Positions 22,388-25,194 of a stretch of 25,194 bases of DNA are shown here, one piece after another (within the stretch, counting starts at the first letter, position 1; each line of letters opens with the position of its first letter). The DNA comes from an uncultured Mycoplasmatota bacterium (GTDB lineage Bacteria; Bacillota_I; Bacilli_A; RF39; UBA660). The stretch lies in the NCBI GenBank assembly GCA_900552975.1, contig UWSL01000009.1, forward strand, positions 1 to 25,194. The letters run 5' to 3'. The position numbers and the translations under genes are program-made. A model generated the notes under the pieces. The model ran no database searches and was not told the origin of the DNA. It saw only the letters and a list, made by a program, of their open reading frames with translations.

Positions 22388-23863
22388 TTATAGCTTTTTT
22401 CGTAAAGTATTACCAACATCTTCTATAGCATTTTGACTCTTCGCTTTCATAATTAATTCCCTCTTTAACTCTAACAACTTTCTAGTTAAATCAACGTAAT
22501 ATTGATGAGGATTTTCATTTCTTTTTACTTCAGGATACAAAGTTGCCATTTCATCTTCACAATATTGTTGTTTTTCTAAAATAGTAGGATCTTTATAAAC
22601 CAATTCACCATTTTCAAAAATTATTTCTTGCAATTCCCTAATCTTGTAATTTTTTATTTCTAAAGTATTAAATTCATTTAAAGGATCTATTAATGTATAA
22701 CAATCCTTAGGAATATTTTCTTCATATAAAGAAATAACATCACCTAAAGCATAACCAGTATCCTTATCATAAAATCTATACAACTTTTTAAAACCTGGTG
22801 TTATAGCTTTTGCAGCATCATTGCTAACTTTTATTCTTGAAACGAATCGATTATCTTTTAAAATTGCTACATTCTTATAAACACATCCTACTCTAGCATG
22901 ATCCGGTAATACAATATTATCCCCTAAACCAATCGAATCTATAACAGCTCCTTGTTCCTTTAAAGATCTAATAGTATCTTCTTTCAAACCATTTGATACA
23001 CATATTTTTACATCATCTAAGCCTGCTTCTGTAAACATTTTTTTTGCTTCTCTAGACAAATAAGCCAAATCTCCAGAATCAATTCTAATCCCTTTTAATT
23101 TATAACCATTTGGTATCAAATAATTTTTAGCTACTTTTATAGCATTAGGAACACCACTTTTCAATACATCATATGTATCAACAAGCAAAACACAATTATT
23201 AGGATAAGTTTTAGCATAATTCAAAAATGCTTCATACTCAGTATCAGCTTCAGTAACCAAACTATGAGCCATTGTTCCCATCGCAGATAAACCATATTTT
23301 TGTGCTGCTAAAACATTTGATGTTCCAACACAACCAGCTATTACTGCACACTTACTTGCTTCAACTGCACTTTCTGGTCCCATAGCACGTCGTGCTCCAA
23401 ATTCCATAACACCTATATCGGAAGCAGCTTCTACTACACGAAGAGCAGCTGGCGTATAACAAATATTAGCATTTAAGTAACTTAAAATAATCGTTTCAAG
23501 TATTTGTGCTTCTATAATAGGAGCTTTTACCGTTACTATTGGTTCATTAGCAAAAATTGGTGTCCCATCAGGAATAGCATAAATTGTTCCTGTAAACTTA
23601 AAGTTTTTTAAATATTGTAAAAATTCTTCTGTAAATTGATTTGTTTTTCTCAAAAAGTTAATATCAGGCTCCGTAAAATGAGCATTTTTTACTAAATCAA
23701 TTATTTGATCAATACCTCCCATAACTCCATATCCACCATTTAGTGGATTCTTCCTAAAGAAAGCATCAAATACAGCTATCTCATCCTTCTTACCAGCATT
23801 AAAATAAGTTTGACTCATTGTTAATTCATAAAAATCAGTCATCATCGTTAAATTTTTTTCCAT
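22388..23863 (-). CDS. pncB: Nicotinate phosphoribosyltransferase
   Basis: Converts nicotinate and PRPP to NaMN, the entry point of deamidated salvage. The N-terminus MTDFYELTMSQTYF is characteristic of the family. EFGARRAMGPESAVEASKCAVIAGCVGTSNV and GTMAHSLV (with the His phosphorylated in family members) follow, then RIDSGDL and the VSNGLKEDTI and GLGDNIV phosphate-binding segments. At 491 aa it is the full-length Gram-positive form. Its ATG overlaps the pncA stop as TAATG, so the first two salvage enzymes are translationally coupled. Confidence 0.96.
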   Translation of the reverse strand: MEKNLTMMTDFYELTMSQTYFNAGKKDEIAVFDAFFRKNPLNGGYGVMGGIDQIIDLVKNAHFTEPDINFLRKTNQFTEEFLQYLKNFKFTGTIYAIPDGTPIFANEPIVTVKAPIIEAQILETIILSYLNANICYTPAALRVVEAASDIGVMEFGARRAMGPESAVEASKCAVIAGCVGTSNVLAAQKYGLSAMGTMAHSLVTEADTEYEAFLNYAKTYPNNCVLLVDTYDVLKSGVPNAIKVAKNYLIPNGYKLKGIRIDSGDLAYLSREAKKMFTEAGLDDVKICVSNGLKEDTIRSLKEQGAVIDSIGLGDNIVLPDHARVGCVYKNVAILKDNRFVSRIKVSNDAAKAITPGFKKLYRFYDKDTGYALGDVISLYEENIPKDCYTLIDPLNEFNTLEIKNYKIRELQEIIFENGELVYKDPTILEKQQYCEDEMATLYPEVKRNENPHQYYVDLTRKLLELKRELIMKAKSQNAIEDVGNTLRKKL

Positions 23864-24459
23864 TATAATCCATCTTTCATATTTTTTATTAATTTAATTC
23901 CATTATTTTCCATTGTTTCATAAGCACGTTTATTGCTTTTTTCTCTATCATGAATATTAGGAATATGATAAGTTTCAACAGCATTTTGTGGCACAATTAT
24001 TTCAACTTTCATATTTAATTCATCAAAGAAATTTCTTAAAGCAATTGCAAAATTTTGAATACATATATCTGTACAACATCCAACAATAATTACCGTCTTA
24101 AGATTTACCATATCCATAATAGTATCAATAACTCCAGGAGCAAATAAAGCACATGTTGAATTTTTATAAAACACTTTATTAGCATATTGCTCATAAATTT
24201 GTAATTCCTTAATCGTTCTAGATTCATAGTTATTATGACAATGTTCTAAATACCTTTGTAGTTCAACACTATCCATTGTATGTTTGTCATTTACTACAAA
24301 TAAGCCTTCTCCTTTTTTTAAATTTTTTCTTATCAAAGTAATTATTTCTGGAACAATTACTTTGATAGATGAATCAGCCAAATTTCCTTTCTCACAAAAG
24401 CCATTATTCATATCAATTACAAATAACGCTTCTTCAATTTCAAATAACTCTTTTTTCAT
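23863..24459 (-). CDS. pncA: Nicotinamidase (isochorismatase-fold cysteine hydrolase)
   Basis: Hydrolyses nicotinamide to nicotinate and ammonia, first gene of the NAD operon. The catalytic triad is visible as D16 (FVIDMNNGF), K99 (VFYKNSTCALF) and C133 (GCCTDICI). The metal site is likely D58, H60 (NDKH) and H73 (LEHC), as in PncA enzymes. The length of 198 aa is typical. Start at 24459 (MKKELFEIEE) is chosen because AGAGG lies just upstream and because the longer frame up to 24552 runs through the promoter -10, upstream of any transcript. The promoter and three palindromes precede it. Operon position with pncB supports nicotinamidase over other isochorismatase-fold activities. Confidence 0.9.
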   Translation of the reverse strand: MKKELFEIEEALFVIDMNNGFCEKGNLADSSIKVIVPEIITLIRKNLKKGEGLFVVNDKHTMDSVELQRYLEHCHNNYESRTIKELQIYEQYANKVFYKNSTCALFAPGVIDTIMDMVNLKTVIIVGCCTDICIQNFAIALRNFFDELNMKVEIIVPQNAVETYHIPNIHDREKSNKRAYETMENNGIKLIKNMKDGL

Positions 24460-24474
24460 CTTTAACCTCTTTCT

Positions 24475-24493
24475 TATTAACAAAAAATTAATA
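24475..24493. promoter_or_regulatory. Candidate NrtR operator, leader site
   Basis: TATTAA-N7-TTAATA lies in the 5' untranslated leader between the predicted start of transcription and pncA. It is part of a 25-base direct repeat (24474-24498) of the site over the -10, identical except for the 6-base centre. The regulator assignment is inference. Confidence 0.5.
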
Positions 24494-24516
24494 TCATCCC
24501 TCAAAAAAATATTTGT

Positions 24517-24535
24517 TATTAACATTATATTAATA
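24517..24535. promoter_or_regulatory. Candidate NrtR operator centred on the -10 box
   Basis: TATTAA-N7-TTAATA has the -10 hexamer (plus ATTATA, 24524-24529) in its 7-base centre, so a bound repressor would occlude the promoter. It lies in the second 25-base repeat (24516-24540), whose start is 42 bases, about four helical turns, from the first. Confidence 0.55.
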
Positions 24536-24552
24536 TCATCACGTGTTGTCAA
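24524..24552 (-). promoter_or_regulatory. NAD operon promoter (sigma-A consensus)
   Basis: On the minus strand TTGACA (plus 24547-24552), a 17-base spacer and TATAAT (plus 24524-24529): a perfect consensus in both hexamers and spacing. It gives a leader of about 58 bases before pncA. Confidence 0.9.
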
Positions 24553-24556
24553 TATC

Positions 24557-24577
24557 TTTTTAACAAAAAATTAAAAA
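24557..24577. promoter_or_regulatory. Candidate NrtR operator, upstream site
   Basis: TTTTTAA-N7-TTAAAAA, 7-bp perfect arms with the same 7-base spacing and the same CAAAAAA centre as the leader site. It lies just upstream of the -35, its centre 41 bases from that of the -10 site. Confidence 0.45.
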
Positions 24578-24583
24578 CATAAT

Positions 24584-24619
24584 AAAAAAATTTAAATTGT
24601 TAAATCAACAATTTAAATT
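24584..24619 (-). terminator. Terminator of the LysM gene
   Basis: A 13-bp perfect stem AATTTAAATTGTT/AACAATTTAAATT (24589-24601 with 24607-24619), 5-base loop, followed in the minus direction by a run of T. It overlaps the LysM stop and insulates the NAD operon. Confidence 0.8.
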
Positions 24620-25194
24620 AAGGTAACAATAAAATCTGACCTATTGATAAATTAGTAGTTGGCAAATTATTTAAATTTATTATATCTGTAATAGTTGTTC
24701 CATTACTTTGAGCTATTTTATATAATGTATCACCACTTTTTACAACATATTGTTTATTATTTGTACTTCCACTCTTAGGTATTAACAATTTTTGACCTAT
24801 ACTTAAAAAATTACTTGATAAATTATTAACACTCTTTAACTTATCAACTGTTGTATTAAATTTACTAGCTATACTCCATAAACTATCGCCACTTTTTACA
24901 ACATATGTATCATAGTCAACATTTGAATTATCAAGTGCCGTTCCACTCACTAGTAGTTTCTGATTAATACTTAAATTATTACTTGATAGATTATTCATTT
25001 TTTTTAGTTCATCTACAGTTAAATTAAATTTTTTAGCAATACCATATAAAGTATCTCCTGCCATAACTGTGTAATATACACCAACATCACTGCTACTACT
25101 TGTATCTTTAACTAACAACTTTTGTCCTACTGTAAGCATATTACTCGATAAGTTATTTAGTTTTTTCAAATCATTTACCGTAATATTATATTTA
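24618..25194 (-). CDS. LysM-repeat peptidoglycan-binding protein, 5'-truncated by the window edge
   Basis: Binds N-acetylglucosamine of the cell wall. The frame is open to the window end; the apparent start at 25169 is a TTG in the middle of a LysM repeat, and the codons before it (KYNITVND) continue the repeat. Three full LysM domains are visible plus the last part of a fourth. Each has the pattern Y-x-V-K-x-GD-(T/S)-L-x-x-IA-x-x-x-x-x-x-x-x-L-x-x-x-N-N-L-(S/P) ... GQ-x-L-L, separated by short Ser/Asn/Asp linkers. The protein ends in LLLP directly after the last repeat, so any catalytic or signal part must lie upstream, outside the window. Repeats are close copies, suggesting recent internal duplication. 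Confidence 0.92.
   Translation of the reverse strand, partial: KYNITVNDLKKLNNLSSNMLTVGQKLLVKDTSSSSDVGVYYTVMAGDTLYGIAKKFNLTVDELKKMNNLSSNNLSINQKLLVSGTALDNSNVDYDTYVVKSGDSLWSIASKFNTTVDKLKSVNNLSSNFLSIGQKLLIPKSGSTNNKQYVVKSGDTLYKIAQSNGTTITDIINLNNLPTTNLSIGQILLLP

Noticed and set aside
22053..22436. Plus-strand ORF across the Nudix gene and the pncB end
   Set aside because: Shadow of the canonical Nudix box coding region on the minus strand; no ribosome site.
24460..24552. N-terminal extension of PncA (MTTRDDINIM...RDDIN)
   Set aside because: It would be translated from sequence spanning the promoter -10 and the operator repeats, upstream of the likely transcript start. The repeated RDDIN only reflects the two 25-base DNA repeats. 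The ATG at 24459 has a good ribosome site.

Overview
The window joins two unlike pieces of DNA. Bases 1 to about 1,420 are G+C-rich by eye and carry the 3' part of a xylulokinase that reads like the xylB of a gut Bacteroides. Everything from about 1,550 to 25,194 is very A+T-rich. It has Gram-positive features: strong AGGAGG-type ribosome sites, sigma-A promoters often with an extended TGnTATAAT -10, a CIRCE element, a lipobox lipoprotein, LysM repeats and a CwlJ/SleB-like hydrolase. I infer an uncultured low-G+C Firmicute/Bacilli-type gut bacterium. The joint near 1,377-1,545 looks like an assembly chimera, though I cannot exclude a real transfer. The standard genetic code fits: the only tRNA seen is tRNA-Trp(CCA), and several genes end in TGA.

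Layout of the A+T-rich part. 1.46-5.3 kb: an unknown 424-aa protein whose 3' end lies at the joint, a DUF308/HdeD-like membrane protein, an unknown one-TM protein, guanylate kinase and a small membrane protein. 5.3-9.5 kb: htpG with CIRCE over its promoter, an unknown small protein, and a 574-aa protein with a possible transglutaminase-like Cys-His-Asp domain. 9.5-12.1 kb: a FucO-like iron alcohol dehydrogenase divergent from a TetR-family regulator, then a lipoprotein. 12.1-15.8 kb: a 36-aa small ORF, a small membrane protein overlapping a TSCPD protein, a HAD phosphatase, a possible ADP-ribosyltransferase-fold protein, family I pyrophosphatase and a HAD/SAK-type phosphatase. 15.8-16.5 kb: tRNA-Trp and a CwlJ/SleB-like hydrolase.

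16.5-24.6 kb is the most coherent block, given over to NAD(P). A seven-gene minus-strand operon, tightly spaced or overlapping, runs pncA - pncB - ADP-ribose pyrophosphatase (Nudix) - nadE - nadD - pncC - nadK. Together these can take nicotinamide to nicotinate, NaMN, NaAD, NAD and NADP, return NMN through deamidation, and break down ADP-ribose. The operon starts at a consensus promoter (TTGACA-N17-TATAAT) with three regularly spaced TTAA-type palindromes, one centred on the -10. Just past the operon lies an NrtR-type regulator (a Nudix-like sensor with a degenerate Nudix box plus a winged helix). Divergent from it is a 5'-nucleotidase-like HAD protein that converges on nadK. I infer a self-contained NAD salvage regulon. 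The window ends inside a LysM-repeat protein.

No gene-free stretch exceeds 300 bases. I saw no insertion sequence, CRISPR array, rRNA or replication origin.
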